Shown here piece after piece: positions 51,379 to 61,089 of a DNA stretch of 64,000 bases (its first letter is position 1; every line of letters starts with the position of its first letter). The DNA is taken from NCBI RefSeq assembly GCF_015330125.1, contig NZ_JADDXR010000002.1, positions 1,550,001 to 1,614,000 on the forward strand, in the 5' to 3' direction. Below the pieces are notes generated by a model. That model had not been told where the DNA came from and ran no database searches. It saw nothing but the letters and a program-made list of their open reading frames with translations. The position numbers and the translations under genes are program-made. Source of the stretch: Zobellia nedashkovskayae (GTDB lineage Bacteria; Bacteroidota; Bacteroidia; Flavobacteriales; Flavobacteriaceae).

Positions 51379-51437
51379 GAATAAAGGTTTTCCTAGTTTT
51401 TAGGGAATACCACCGCTGCACTGCAGTTTAGTCTTAA

Positions 51438-51479
51438 AACCGTCATTGAAGTTCGCAACTTCTTTGACGGTTCTTTTTT
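51438..51479 (+). terminator. Terminator after mscL
   Basis: Two-part stem: aaccgtca/tgacggtt and an inner gaagtt/aacttc, with a three-base loop; followed by tctttttt. Sixty bases after the mscL stop. Confidence 0.88.
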
Positions 51480-51537
51480 GCTTGATTGTTTTATTTATAA
51501 CAATTTGTTAAATAATGATGATACGGATTTAAAATGC

Positions 51538-51568
51538 TTGTCAAGTCAATAGGGTTGCACTACATTTG
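51538..51568 (+). promoter_or_regulatory. asd promoter
   Basis: TTG (51538-51540), 20-base spacer, TACATTTG (51561-51568), an exact match to the Bacteroidota consensus. It ends 20 bases before ATG 51589 and overlaps the GTG at 51568, so ATG 51589 is the real start. Confidence 0.7.
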
Positions 51569-51588
51569 TGCTTCTAAATTATTTAAAG

Positions 51589-52578
51589 ATGAAAGTAGCC
51601 GTTGTAGGTGCCACCGGTATGGTTGGCGAGGTGATGCTCAAAGTATTGAGCGAACGTAATTTTCCAGTTACGGAATTGCTATTGGTAGCTTCTGAGCGTT
51701 CAGTAGGTAAGAAACTCTCTTATAAAGACAAAGAATATACAATCATAGGTTTGGCTGATGCCGTAGCTGCAAAGCCGGATATTGCTATATTTTCTGCTGG
51801 AGGTGATACTTCATTGGAATGGGCTCCTAAATTTGCAGAAGCAGGAACTACAGTTGTAGATAATTCTTCTGCTTGGAGAATGGATCCGACCAAAAAATTG
51901 GTGGTTCCTGAAATAAACGCAGGTGAATTAACCAAAGAAGATAAAATTATAGCTAACCCCAACTGTTCTACTATTCAGTTGGTAATGGCGCTTGCTCCAT
52001 TACACAAGAAATATAAGATGAAACGTGTGGTTATCTCTACATACCAATCGGTATCAGGAACAGGTGTCAAGGCTGTACGTCAATTAGAGAACGAGATGGC
52101 TGGGGTACAAGGTGAAATGGCCTACCCTTATCCTATCAATAGAAATGCATTGCCACATTGTGATGTTTTCTTAGAAAATGGATATACTAAAGAGGAAATG
52201 AAGTTGGCACGTGAGCCACAAAAAATATTCAATGACCGTAGTTTTTCTATAAGTGCAACGGCAGTTCGTATTCCTACTGCAGGTGGTCATTCAGAATCTG
52301 TAAATGTTGAATTTGAAAACGACTTTGATCTAAACGAAGTTCGCAGAATGTTGAATGATACTCTTGGTGTTACTGTTCAGGATAATCCAGATACGAATAC
52401 GTACCCAATGCCAATCTATGCACATGACAAAGATGAAGTTTTTGTAGGACGTATTCGTAGAGATGAGTCGCAACGTAATACTTTAAACATGTGGATCGTT
52501 GCAGACAACCTTCGTAAAGGGGCTGCTACAAATGCAGTACAGATTGCTGAGTATCTTCTAGAAAACCGTTTGGTATAA
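51589..52578 (+). CDS. asd: Aspartate-semialdehyde dehydrogenase
   Basis: 329 residues. NADPH site GATGMVG (7-13), catalytic Cys C126 in ANPNCSTIQ, and the later RIPTAGGHSESV with the conserved Arg and His. Makes aspartate semialdehyde for lysine/diaminopimelate, threonine and methionine synthesis. Start at ATG 51589; a GTG seven codons upstream sits in the promoter. A clean terminator follows. Confidence 0.95.
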   Translation: MKVAVVGATGMVGEVMLKVLSERNFPVTELLLVASERSVGKKLSYKDKEYTIIGLADAVAAKPDIAIFSAGGDTSLEWAPKFAEAGTTVVDNSSAWRMDPTKKLVVPEINAGELTKEDKIIANPNCSTIQLVMALAPLHKKYKMKRVVISTYQSVSGTGVKAVRQLENEMAGVQGEMAYPYPINRNALPHCDVFLENGYTKEEMKLAREPQKIFNDRSFSISATAVRIPTAGGHSESVNVEFENDFDLNEVRRMLNDTLGVTVQDNPDTNTYPMPIYAHDKDEVFVGRIRRDESQRNTLNMWIVADNLRKGAATNAVQIAEYLLENRLV

Positions 52579-52606
52579 AAATCATATACTTTCTAAATTT
52601 TTAGTT

Positions 52607-52643
52607 AAAACCTATGCTGTGCAATGCCGGCATAGGTTTTTTT
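52607..52643 (+). terminator. Terminator after asd
   Basis: 11-bp stem aaaacctatgc/gcataggtttt with a 12-base loop and a run of seven T. Twenty-nine bases after the asd stop. Confidence 0.9.
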
Positions 52644-52676
52644 ATGGTACTTTTAGCGAATTTCAATCGTTAAATC

Positions 52677-54806
52677 ATGAAGAAATACCTTGTATTATTT
52701 TCATTGGGGGCAAGTATTTTTGCCTGCAAATCACAACCAAAAACAGAGACGAGCATTGTGAATTACCCTATAACCCATAAATCAGAGATTGTTGATACTT
52801 ATTTTGAGATTCCCGTAGCAGATCCATATCGTTGGTTAGAAGATGATATGAGCGAAGAAACCGGTGCATGGGTAAAAGCACAGAATGAGGTTACTTTTAA
52901 TTATCTGGAAAAAATTCCGTTTCGCGAGGCGCTTAAACAGAGGTTGGAGAAGCTGTGGAATTATGAAAAATTAGGTTCTCCTTTTAAAGAAGGTAATTAC
53001 ACCTATTTCTATAAAAATAATGGTTTACAAAATCAGTATGTCATCTATAGAAAGCAAGGTGAAGGTAGCGAAGAGGTTTTCTTAGACCCGAATACCTTTT
53101 CCGAAGATGGAACTACATCTCTAGCCGGATTAAGTTTTACCAAAGATGGTTCGCTTGCTGCGTATTTGATATCAGAAGGAGGTAGCGATTGGCGAAAGGC
53201 CATTGTTATAAATGCCCAAACCAAGGAAGTAGTTGAAGATACGCTTACCGATATTAAGTTCAGCGGAATTTCATGGAAAGGAAATGAAGGGTTTTATTAT
53301 TCTAGCTATGATAAGCCGGAAGGAAGCGAGCTCTCTGCAAAGACCGATCAGCACAAAGTGTATTACCACAAATTAGGTACTTCTCAAAAAGAAGACCAAT
53401 TGGTATATGGGGGAGTAGATGCTGAGAAGCACAGATATATAGGTGCATCGGTATCTGAAGATGAACGTTATTTGCAAATTTCTGCAGCTGTTTCAACTTC
53501 AGGAAACAAGTTGTTCATTAAAGACCTTTCAAAGAAAGATAGTCCGCTAGTTCCTATAATTGAGGATACGGATTCTGACAATTATATTATCGAAAACGAA
53601 GGTTCAAAACTTTATATCGTTACCAACAGAAATGCTCCAAATAAAAGGATTGTTACGGTTAATGCTGATAATCCAGCTGAGGAAAATTGGGTAGATTTTA
53701 TCCCAGAAACCGAAAACGTATTAACGGCTGGTGCGGGCGGTGGTTATTTCTTTGCTGAATATATGGTAGACGCCATCAGTAAGGTGCTTCAGTATGATTA
53801 CGAAGGAAATCTAATTCGTGAAGTTAGACTTCCTGGTGTGGGGAGTGCATCAGGTTTTGGGGGCAAAAAAGAGAATAAGGAATTTTATTTTTCTTTTACC
53901 AATTATATCATTCCCGGTTCATCCTTTAAATACAATGTAGAAACTGGTGAATACACATCGTATTGGAAGCCTAGTATAGATTTTAATTCCGATGATTATG
54001 AATCTAATCAGTTTTTTTATACCTCAAAGGATGGTACTAAGGTTCCTATGATTATTACGCATAAAAAAGGACTGGAACTCAATGGTAAAAACCCAACTAT
54101 CTTATATGGTTATGGTGGTTTCAACATCAGTTTAACACCTGCATTTAGTATTGCGAATGCTGTTTGGCTTGAGCAAGGTGGGATTTACGCTGTACCTAAT
54201 TTAAGAGGTGGTGGTGAATACGGTAAAAAATGGCATGATGCCGGTACTAAAATGCAAAAACAAAATGTTTTTGATGATTTTATTGCCGCTGCTGAATACT
54301 TAATTGATAATAAGTATACTTCTTCTGATTATCTAGCCGTTCGTGGTGGTAGTAATGGCGGACTTTTAGTTGGTGCTACTATGACACAAAGACCAGACCT
54401 TATGAAGGTGGCTTTGCCTGCTGTTGGAGTTTTAGATATGTTACGTTATCATACTTTTACCGCTGGCGCAGGATGGGCCTATGATTATGGTACATCCGAA
54501 GATAGCAAGGAGATGTTTGAATACTTAAAGGGGTATTCACCCGTTCATACTATCAAGGAAGGTGTGGAGTATCCGGCTACTTTGGTTACCACAGGAGATC
54601 ACGATGATCGTGTGGTACCAGCACATAGTTTTAAGTTTGCAGCAGAACTGCAAGACAAACAATCGGGAAAAAATCCTACCTTGATTCGAATAGAGACCAA
54701 TGCAGGTCACGGAGCAGGTACACCGGTAAGTAAGACCATTGAACAGTACGCAGATATTTTTGCGTTTACATTGTACAACATGGGGTTTGAAAAACTACCG
54801 TATTAA
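52677..54806 (+). CDS. Prolyl oligopeptidase-family serine peptidase (S9A), lipoprotein
   Basis: 709 residues. Lipobox SIFAC (Cys 17), so exported and lipid-anchored. N-terminal beta-propeller (about 75-430) and C-terminal alpha/beta-hydrolase domain with the triad: S559 in RGGSNGGLL, the Asp in GDHDDRVVP (about 641-649), and H678 in NAGHGAG. The conserved [15 protein letters not shown] block near the start is typical. It cleaves short proline-containing peptides in the periplasm or at the surface. No operon partner. Confidence 0.93.
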   Translation: MKKYLVLFSLGASIFACKSQPKTETSIVNYPITHKSEIVDTYFEIPVADPYRWLEDDMSEETGAWVKAQNEVTFNYLEKIPFREALKQRLEKLWNYEKLGSPFKEGNYTYFYKNNGLQNQYVIYRKQGEGSEEVFLDPNTFSEDGTTSLAGLSFTKDGSLAAYLISEGGSDWRKAIVINAQTKEVVEDTLTDIKFSGISWKGNEGFYYSSYDKPEGSELSAKTDQHKVYYHKLGTSQKEDQLVYGGVDAEKHRYIGASVSEDERYLQISAAVSTSGNKLFIKDLSKKDSPLVPIIEDTDSDNYIIENEGSKLYIVTNRNAPNKRIVTVNADNPAEENWVDFIPETENVLTAGAGGGYFFAEYMVDAISKVLQYDYEGNLIREVRLPGVGSASGFGGKKENKEFYFSFTNYIIPGSSFKYNVETGEYTSYWKPSIDFNSDDYESNQFFYTSKDGTKVPMIITHKKGLELNGKNPTILYGYGGFNISLTPAFSIANAVWLEQGGIYAVPNLRGGGEYGKKWHDAGTKMQKQNVFDDFIAAAEYLIDNKYTSSDYLAVRGGSNGGLLVGATMTQRPDLMKVALPAVGVLDMLRYHTFTAGAGWAYDYGTSEDSKEMFEYLKGYSPVHTIKEGVEYPATLVTTGDHDDRVVPAHSFKFAAELQDKQSGKNPTLIRIETNAGHGAGTPVSKTIEQYADIFAFTLYNMGFEKLPY

Positions 54807-54900
54807 TCTCAGTTCAAGGTAATAATGCTTTATTAAGAAAAATTAAATACCGATTTGACTTTTTTAGTATAAAGTCTTCCGGTTTATAGAACACTAATAT

Positions 54901-55881
54901 ATGTTACAAGTAGATCATGTGTCTTTTAACTATGAAGATGGTGTTTCCATATTGGAAAACATCAACCTAAAAGTGGCCAAAGGCGAACATGTATCCATTA
55001 TAGGCGAAAGCGGTTGTGGAAAAAGTACGCTCTTAAAAATTATTTACGGACTCTTACATATTGAAGTTGGCGAAGTATATTGGAATGAAAACCAAGTTTT
55101 AGGCCCTCTTCATAATTTGGTGCCGGGTGAGCCGTACATGAAGTATCTCTCGCAAGATTTTGATTTGATGCCTTTTACTACGGTAGAAGAGAACATTAGC
55201 CAATTTTTGTCCGTTTTTGAACCCGAAGAGTTGAAAGAGCGCACGTTTGAACTTTTGGAGATGATCGAGATGACCAAATTTGCCAAAACAAAAGTGAAGT
55301 TGTTGAGTCGTGGGCAACAGCAACGTGTTGCATTGGCAAGAGTATTGGCGCAAGAGCCCAAAGTATTATTGTTAGATGAACCCTTTAGTAATATTGACAA
55401 TTTTAGAAAGAACAGTTTACGCCGTAATCTTTTTGGTTATCTAAGGCGTCAAAAAATAACCGTACTAACGGCTACACATGATCATATGGATATGCTTCCG
55501 TTTGCAGATAGAGTAGTCGTGCTTAAAGATAAGTTCATTGTTGCTAAGGATAGTCCTAAAAACCTTTATGAGCATCCTAAAGATCTCTATGTAGCTTCTC
55601 TTTTCGGCGAAGCCAATAAAATTCCTATAAATATTGTAAAATCATATGCAGATACTAAAAGACGTATTATCGTTTATGCGCATGAGTTTAAGGTTTCAGG
55701 TAAATCCGGTTTAGAGGTTGTTGTAAAAGGAGCCTATTATATGGGAAGCCATTTTATGATTGTTGGTGTTTACGAGGGGGAAGATATTTATTTTCATCAT
55801 GATAAGCCTCTAGAAGTTGGGAAAGTGATTTATCTAAATATTTCCATTGAGACTATTAACCAACGTATGGGAGATTCTTGA
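54901..55881 (+). CDS. ABC transporter ATP-binding protein (PotA/FbpC-like)
   Basis: 326 residues. Walker A GESGCGKST (35-43), Q-loop in YLSQDFDLM, signature LSRGQQQ (135-141), Walker B VLLLDEP (155-161) and switch His H193 in TATHD are complete. The ~90-residue C-terminal part after SLFGEANKIPIN resembles a TOBE-like domain as in spermidine, iron or molybdate importers, but no permease or binding protein lies nearby. It is followed after 3 bases by arfB. Either an orphan ATPase for permeases elsewhere or a non-transport ABC protein. Confidence 0.85.
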   Translation: MLQVDHVSFNYEDGVSILENINLKVAKGEHVSIIGESGCGKSTLLKIIYGLLHIEVGEVYWNENQVLGPLHNLVPGEPYMKYLSQDFDLMPFTTVEENISQFLSVFEPEELKERTFELLEMIEMTKFAKTKVKLLSRGQQQRVALARVLAQEPKVLLLDEPFSNIDNFRKNSLRRNLFGYLRRQKITVLTATHDHMDMLPFADRVVVLKDKFIVAKDSPKNLYEHPKDLYVASLFGEANKIPINIVKSYADTKRRIIVYAHEFKVSGKSGLEVVVKGAYYMGSHFMIVGVYEGEDIYFHHDKPLEVGKVIYLNISIETINQRMGDS

Positions 55882-55884
55882 GTT

Positions 55885-56289
55885 ATGAATAAATCCCAAC
55901 TGCTTCAAGAATTGAATTTCAAGGCTGTTAGAAGCAGTGGTGCCGGTGGTCAGCATGTAAATAAAGTATCTACAAAAATAGATCTTAGCTTTTCTGTTGA
56001 AGACTCTAATGGACTTACCAATACGGAGAAAGAGCGTATTCATAGAAAAATAGGCCATAGGCTTACTAAAGAAGGCGTTTTACAAATGCAGTGTGATGAA
56101 AGTCGAAGTCAGCACCGAAATAAGGATTTGGCCATTGCCCGTTTTTTGAACCTCATAGAAGATGCGCTAAAGGTTAAAAAGAAACGTCGCAAAACAAAAC
56201 CGTCAAGATCATCTATTGAAAAACGGTTGAAGCACAAAAAGAAGAACGCACAGAAAAAGACAAATAGAGGAAAGCCCCAACTCGATTAA
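55885..56289 (+). CDS. arfB: Alternative ribosome-rescue factor ArfB (peptidyl-tRNA hydrolase YaeJ)
   Basis: 134 residues. GGQ motif in RSSGAGGQHVNKVSTK (about 12-27) releases the nascent chain from stalled ribosomes; the C-terminal KKKRRKTKPSRSSIEKRLK tail is the positively charged helix that enters the empty mRNA channel. Length is as expected for ArfB. It starts 3 bases after the ABC ATPase stop, so is probably cotranscribed. Confidence 0.9.
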   Translation: MNKSQLLQELNFKAVRSSGAGGQHVNKVSTKIDLSFSVEDSNGLTNTEKERIHRKIGHRLTKEGVLQMQCDESRSQHRNKDLAIARFLNLIEDALKVKKKRRKTKPSRSSIEKRLKHKKKNAQKKTNRGKPQLD

Positions 56290-56308
56290 AAATCATTGGG
56301 GCTTTCTT
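56271..56308 (+). terminator. Terminator overlapping the end of arfB
   Basis: 10-bp stem aaagccccaa/ttggggcttt around a 15-base loop, followed by cttgt; the left arm is part of the last arfB codons and the stop lies in the loop. Confidence 0.8.
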
Positions 56309-56352
56309 GTCCGGGATTTGGTCCCTATACTCAACTAAACATCAACTAGTTT

Positions 56353-58827
56353 TTAGAATTCTTGTTTACCAAATTCACTATCAATGAATTTGGATTTATT
56401 CTTGTTCTTATTGAAATTATATGATAGGTTCAATAACACCATATCTACCTCATACACATAATTTGTAGTGGTAAAAAATTCACCTTCGCGGTAGGTTGTA
56501 ATACGTTGTTCATTCGTGTCCAATAACCCCATATCTATATTTTGCCATTGCAAAGTAGCCGTTAAGCGGTTATCTAAAAACGACTTTTTAAAGGTTAGGT
56601 TAGGCGAATAAAAACGGGAATCTTCACCTTGTGCCGTAACTCTTTCTGAGAGGTAATTGAATGTAAATTGTAAAGAAGCGGTTTCTGAAAAAGTATAGGT
56701 GCTGTTCGCATTTATAGAATACACAAAGGAGTTGCTGTCTACATCACGACCATCATATTCACCGTCAATGGAATAATTATAAAGGTTTGTCCCAATAAAA
56801 TTGGACCAGTTTTCGGTAGCTTTTAGCTGGGTACCTATCTCCAATCCTATTGATTTTGCATTACCTACGTTAGAGTAAATTCGGTTTAGAATCGTATCGT
56901 TGTAGATTGTGTTTACTCTATTTACCAAGTTTTTGGTATCACGATAGTAGGCCGTGGCAAAAACAGAATTTCCACTATCAAAATTTTTACTGATACCCAC
57001 TTCAAACAAGTCTATAAATTCAGGTTTTAGGGTTGGATCTCCTTGTTCTAAAGTTTCTGAGTGCTCGCGTTCTGGAAAAGGATTCATTTTAAAGGTTGCC
57101 GTACGCTCCACTCTTTTGCTGTAAGCCGCTTTTAACTTTATATTGTTCTCAAAAGTATATTGAACCGATGCCGATGGAAACGGTTTTACATAATCGTAAG
57201 CATAGGTAGTATCAATAAGACCTTGCTTGTCACGAAGGTCAAGTTCGCGGTCCATAGCTTCAATACGTACCCCTGCTGCATATTCCCATTTATCCTTAGC
57301 ACCCGTTAATTGCACATAACCGGAATGAATACTTCTCTGAAGGTCTACTTCACTTGAAAATTCCGGAACAAGTTCAAATGCACCACCAGTTATATCATCT
57401 TTTCTCTCGTAAACAAAATCACCTGTATGGTCTAGGTTTCGGTATTGGTAGCCTGTTTCTAATTGACCAATTGCAAATGGTTTCCAAGCATAATCTAAGG
57501 AGAGGCGAATACCGTTCAGTGGGTTGTCATTAGTATTATATTCTTGTTGGTATATTATGTTTCTATCAGGTTCCCCTAAGTTATCACTTTCCGTAGGGCC
57601 GCCCAACAATGTGTATTCGTATAAAAATGAAGTTGATAGTTTGGACGTGTTGTCAAAAACATGCGAATAGTCAAAGCTTCCCAATGCAAAATCGCTTTTT
57701 CTAGTTCTTAAATTATGATTGTAATACTGAAAGGTATAAAATCGTTCACCCCCAACGGCTGGGGTAATCCCATGGTTATCGTAATACACGATATCGGCTA
57801 GGCGGTCTTTTTTTCTTTTCCCCCCGTAAAACGCCAGTGAATAGGAGTTTTTATCATCTGGAGCATAATCAACAGTAAACCGTCCGCTATAATTAATTTC
57901 ATCAAAACTACGTTCTCCACTAGAAGGGAATTGGGTGAGAGTATCATTTATGATTGTAAAAACATCACCTTCACGTCTACCTCCAAGGTCGTTACGTTGG
58001 TAACTGGCACCCATAGAGATATTCCAATCGCCTTTACGAATATTGTAAGTGGCATCTGCACCGTAACGTTGATGGGCTTTGTCATTGCCGTAGGTTTCAA
58101 AAGAAGGAAGTCCCCCTTTTATATTTACTTGGGCAAAAGTCCCGTCTGCAGCACCTTTTACGGTAATGATGTTCAGGATGCCTGCTTTACCTTCGGGGTC
58201 ATATTTTGCAGAAGGTGCGGTAATCACTTCAACACGCTCTATGGCATTCGCAGGAAGCTGGTTCAATAAGTTAGAAGCATTGCCTTGAACCGGATTTCCG
58301 TTAAGTAGAACCACAAAACCCATACTACCACGAACACTAATTTCTCCCTGTCCATCAACACTTACGGATGGTATGTTTTTAACCACATCTGTGGCGCTAC
58401 CACCAAGGCTGTTTTGGAACGATTTCGTGTCAAATACCTGTCGGTCTATTTTATTGATGACGGTTGCACGCTGGCCTTTTATGACTACTTCTTCTAATTG
58501 GGTACCTCCAATCGTAAGCATTATAGTGCCAAGGTCTACACTTTTTCTATTTTGTATTGTAATGTCCTTTATAGTGTTCGTCTCAAAGCCGATAAAAGAA
58601 GTTTCTAGGTAATACGTTCCGTTTTTAACGCCTTCAATTGTGAAGAAACCATTGAGGTCTGTAATAACGCCGGTAACTAGTTCGCCATTCTCTTGGTTAA
58701 AGATGGCTGCAGTTGCGTACTCTAGAGGATACTCATTAGCTCCGTCCGTAATTTTACCGGTAATTTGGGCCGATATTGATAGCGGAACCAAGCAAATTAC
58801 TACTACTAATAAATGATAAAACTTCAT
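56353..58827 (-). CDS. Outer-membrane beta-barrel receptor (TonB-linked, OMP_b-brl_3-like)
   Basis: 824 residues from ATG 58827 (MKFYHLLVVVICLVPLSISA); the frame could open at TTG 58833. Signal peptide about 1-20, a carboxypeptidase-like regulatory domain (about 22-105, AFSI-type start QITGKITDGANEYPLEYATA), plug with SVRGSMGFVVLLNGNPVQG, and a barrel of the short-loop type ending NKSKFIDSEFGKQEF. Such proteins are common in Flavobacteriia and may transport a nutrient or form an outer-membrane assembly; no SusD or substrate gene is adjacent. An AraC-family regulator precedes it on the same strand and an unusual inverted repeat surrounds the promoter or start (58829-58882). Confidence 0.87.
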   Translation of the reverse strand: MKFYHLLVVVICLVPLSISAQITGKITDGANEYPLEYATAAIFNQENGELVTGVITDLNGFFTIEGVKNGTYYLETSFIGFETNTIKDITIQNRKSVDLGTIMLTIGGTQLEEVVIKGQRATVINKIDRQVFDTKSFQNSLGGSATDVVKNIPSVSVDGQGEISVRGSMGFVVLLNGNPVQGNASNLLNQLPANAIERVEVITAPSAKYDPEGKAGILNIITVKGAADGTFAQVNIKGGLPSFETYGNDKAHQRYGADATYNIRKGDWNISMGASYQRNDLGGRREGDVFTIINDTLTQFPSSGERSFDEINYSGRFTVDYAPDDKNSYSLAFYGGKRKKDRLADIVYYDNHGITPAVGGERFYTFQYYNHNLRTRKSDFALGSFDYSHVFDNTSKLSTSFLYEYTLLGGPTESDNLGEPDRNIIYQQEYNTNDNPLNGIRLSLDYAWKPFAIGQLETGYQYRNLDHTGDFVYERKDDITGGAFELVPEFSSEVDLQRSIHSGYVQLTGAKDKWEYAAGVRIEAMDRELDLRDKQGLIDTTYAYDYVKPFPSASVQYTFENNIKLKAAYSKRVERTATFKMNPFPEREHSETLEQGDPTLKPEFIDLFEVGISKNFDSGNSVFATAYYRDTKNLVNRVNTIYNDTILNRIYSNVGNAKSIGLEIGTQLKATENWSNFIGTNLYNYSIDGEYDGRDVDSNSFVYSINANSTYTFSETASLQFTFNYLSERVTAQGEDSRFYSPNLTFKKSFLDNRLTATLQWQNIDMGLLDTNEQRITTYREGEFFTTTNYVYEVDMVLLNLSYNFNKNKNKSKFIDSEFGKQEF

Positions 58828-58828
58828 G

Positions 58829-58882
58829 TTCAATAGGTTTGGTATTAATTAGGTGTCAAAAATACCCTTAACCCCTATTGAA
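58829..58882 (-). promoter_or_regulatory. Nested inverted repeat at the start of the outer-membrane receptor gene
   Basis: Outer arms ttcaatagg (58829-58837) and cctattgaa (58874-58882), inner arms ggtatt (58841-58846) and aatacc (58861-58866). The minus-strand -7-like TATTTTTG (58864-58857) lies between the arms, and the left arm ends one base before ATG 58827. It may be an operator flanking the promoter or, if transcription starts further upstream, a hairpin that hides the start codon. Confidence 0.5.
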
Positions 58883-58902
58883 TTATGGTCTGTTTGAAAA
58901 AG

Positions 58903-59742
58903 TTAAGGTACGATCGCTACTTTTTTAAATTGTAATGGTGTTTGACCTTCGTGACGTTTAAAATATTTGACAAAATGAGAAACATCCGTAAAGTCGAATT
59001 TGTATGCAATTTCGGTAACCGAAAGGTCAGTGTAAAGTAAAAGGCGTTTTGTTTCCTTCAATATATGGTCGGCAATTACAGTAGAAGCCGTTTTCTCATG
59101 TTTTCGTTTGCAAAGTGCATTGAGATTTTGTGCCGTGGTGTTTAGTTTTTGCGCATAATATGCAACATCGTTCTTTAATTTGGTTTGCAGCAATTCTTCA
59201 AAACGTTCTTCTAAATTGTTTGCGGACACCTTTTCATCAATCTCTACATAGGTCAATATTTTAGAGAATAAGGCTTTGAGAACACCTTCTACCAAAATAT
59301 CTCTACTGGCACAGTTTTCCTGGATTTCTTTTGATGCAATTTCAAAAAGTGACTGAATACTAGAATCATAAGAGGGGTTGATTACTCTTTTGTTCCCTAG
59401 CTGCCTTAGTTGTAAGTTGATATGTTTGTCCAAGGTCTTTTCTAAAAAACCTTCCTTTATAATGATAACAAAACCTTCAGGAACAGTATCTATTTCCCAG
59501 TGGTGGACTTCATCCTTTTTGATAATAAAAATTACGGGTGGCTCTATAGCATATCCTGTTTCATCCATGTAATGCATACCACTGCCCTCGCTAAAATAAA
59601 CCAGCTCCATATACTTGTTGTGACGGTGTGGTTTGGTGTAGCGCTTATTAACATCGAACGGCTCGATTTTAATATCCGCCAGAGCAGAAATTTTGGAATA
59701 GGTTCTAATTTTGGTTCGTATCAATCGGACTGGTTTTAACAA
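58903..59742 (-). CDS. AraC-family transcriptional regulator
   Basis: 279 residues. Start is TTG 59742 or TTG 59724; there is no ATG in front of the conserved domain. N-terminal cupin-like sensor half (about 30-110: HRHNKYMELVYFSEGSGMHY) and C-terminal double HTH (about 180-275: LNTTAQNLNALCKRKHEKT, and DLSVTEIAYKFDFTDVSHFV with KYFKRHEGQTPLQF). It probably controls the outer-membrane receptor 75 bases downstream on the same strand. Its own upstream region contains an inverted repeat (59851-59870). Confidence 0.85.
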   Translation of the reverse strand: MLKPVRLIRTKIRTYSKISALADIKIEPFDVNKRYTKPHRHNKYMELVYFSEGSGMHYMDETGYAIEPPVIFIIKKDEVHHWEIDTVPEGFVIIIKEGFLEKTLDKHINLQLRQLGNKRVINPSYDSSIQSLFEIASKEIQENCASRDILVEGVLKALFSKILTYVEIDEKVSANNLEERFEELLQTKLKNDVAYYAQKLNTTAQNLNALCKRKHEKTASTVIADHILKETKRLLLYTDLSVTEIAYKFDFTDVSHFVKYFKRHEGQTPLQFKKVAIVP

Positions 59743-59850
59743 GATTGTTTGCTGAAATCATCTGTTGAATCAACACATATTTTTAGATAGCGTAATTCGC
59801 ATTCTATGCTAGATATAAAGATAACGGATTATAGTGCCGCCTGCAGGTTC

Positions 59851-59870
59851 CTACCACTCCAGAATGGTAG
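59851..59870. promoter_or_regulatory. Inverted repeat upstream of the AraC gene
   Basis: Perfect 6-base arms ctacca/tggtag with an 8-base centre, about 110 bases upstream of the AraC start and just after the palindrome cctgcagg (59840-59847). Possible operator. Confidence 0.35.
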
Positions 59871-59960
59871 CAAATTCTAACACAAAGTGTTTAATTTGTA
59901 GCACTTTGGGATAAATATTTAAAATAATGTTAATTTTTTCGTCTAAAAGTAGTGTGAAGC

Positions 59961-61061
59961 TTAAAACTCAAATTTTAACTGCACCGAGACTACTTCCTTT
60001 TTTGAGTCTTTTTCTTCCTTTTCCGTATTGAGATTGGCTAGAGAAATACCAAGTAAACGTACGGAGTTTTGTAATTTCTCCTGATACAGAAGTTCTTTAG
60101 CCGTTTCTAGGATAAGGCTCTTGGCAGAGATAAAGTAAGTTAAGGTCTTACTTCTGGTATTAAGTGTGAAATCACTGTATTTAATTTTTAAGGTGACGGT
60201 TTTGCCGGCAATATTGGCTTTTTTTAAACGCTTTTCCAGTTCTTCCGCAATATGGTCCAAACGCTCTAACATAAATACTTCACTACTCAGATTTTCATTG
60301 AAAGTACGCTCTGCACCCACAGATTTTGGAATACGGTGGGGTTTAACCTCGCTGTTATGAATACCGCGAACAACGTTGTAATAGTAACTACCGCTTTTTC
60401 CGAAGTTTTCTTCTAAAAAGGCTTCTGTTTTTAGTTTTAGGTCTTTACCGGTAAAGATACCTAGCTTGTACATTTTTTCGGCAGTAACCTTTCCTACACC
60501 ATAGAATTTGCGGATTTCAAGGTCTTCTAAAAATTGCAATACTTCTTCTGGATTAACCGTTTTTTGTCCGTTTGGTTTGTTGATGTCACTGGCAACTTTT
60601 GCAATGAATTTGTTTATAGAAATTCCGGCGGATGCATTAAGGCCTGTAGCATCAAAAATCTTTTGCCGTATCTCTTTCGCCAGTAAAGAAGCAGATGGAT
60701 TTCCTTTTTTATTGACTGTAACATCAAGATAGGCTTCATCTAAGGAAAGGGGCTCTACTAAATCGGTATACTGATAGAAAATACCGCGTACGATTTTAGA
60801 GATTTCTTTATATCTATCAAAGCGCGCATTTACAAATATGAGTTCAGGGCAATTACGCTGAGCCATAACACTGCTCATGGCACTACGAACTCCATATTTT
60901 CTGGCTTCGTAACTTGCTGCGGCTACTACACCTCTTTTTGAACTTCCGCCAACGGCAACGGGCTTTCCTCGCAATTCAGGATTATCCAATTGCTCTACAG
61001 ATGCATAAAAGGCATCCATATCAACATGAATAATTTTTCGCAATGGAAAATCGTTTGACAT
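59961..61061 (-). CDS. dinB: DNA polymerase IV (Y-family)
   Basis: 366 residues. Catalytic motifs IHVDMDAFYASVEQ (D14, D16) and SLDEAYLDV (D108, E109), KPVAVGG, and the helix-hairpin-helix region GVGKVTAEKMYKLG are complete; the C-terminal little-finger domain follows. Translesion synthesis in DNA damage. The last residues (EVVSVQLKFEF) lack the typical beta-clamp-binding peptide at a glance. Divergent from the Rossmann protein gene, with only 28 bases between. Confidence 0.94.
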   Translation of the reverse strand: MSNDFPLRKIIHVDMDAFYASVEQLDNPELRGKPVAVGGSSKRGVVAAASYEARKYGVRSAMSSVMAQRNCPELIFVNARFDRYKEISKIVRGIFYQYTDLVEPLSLDEAYLDVTVNKKGNPSASLLAKEIRQKIFDATGLNASAGISINKFIAKVASDINKPNGQKTVNPEEVLQFLEDLEIRKFYGVGKVTAEKMYKLGIFTGKDLKLKTEAFLEENFGKSGSYYYNVVRGIHNSEVKPHRIPKSVGAERTFNENLSSEVFMLERLDHIAEELEKRLKKANIAGKTVTLKIKYSDFTLNTRSKTLTYFISAKSLILETAKELLYQEKLQNSVRLLGISLANLNTEKEEKDSKKEVVSVQLKFEF

Positions 61062-61065
61062 ACTG

Positions 61066-61073
61066 CAAAATTA
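61066..61073 (-). promoter_or_regulatory. -7 promoter element of dinB, back-to-back with that of 61090
   Basis: Minus strand TAATTTTG (plus strand caaaatta), exact TAnnTTTG, four bases from the dinB ATG; a near-match TATATTTA for the rightward gene lies at 61077-61084, six bases before ATG 61090. Both transcripts would be almost leaderless. Confidence 0.4.
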
Positions 61074-61089
61074 AGTTATATTTAGTTGG

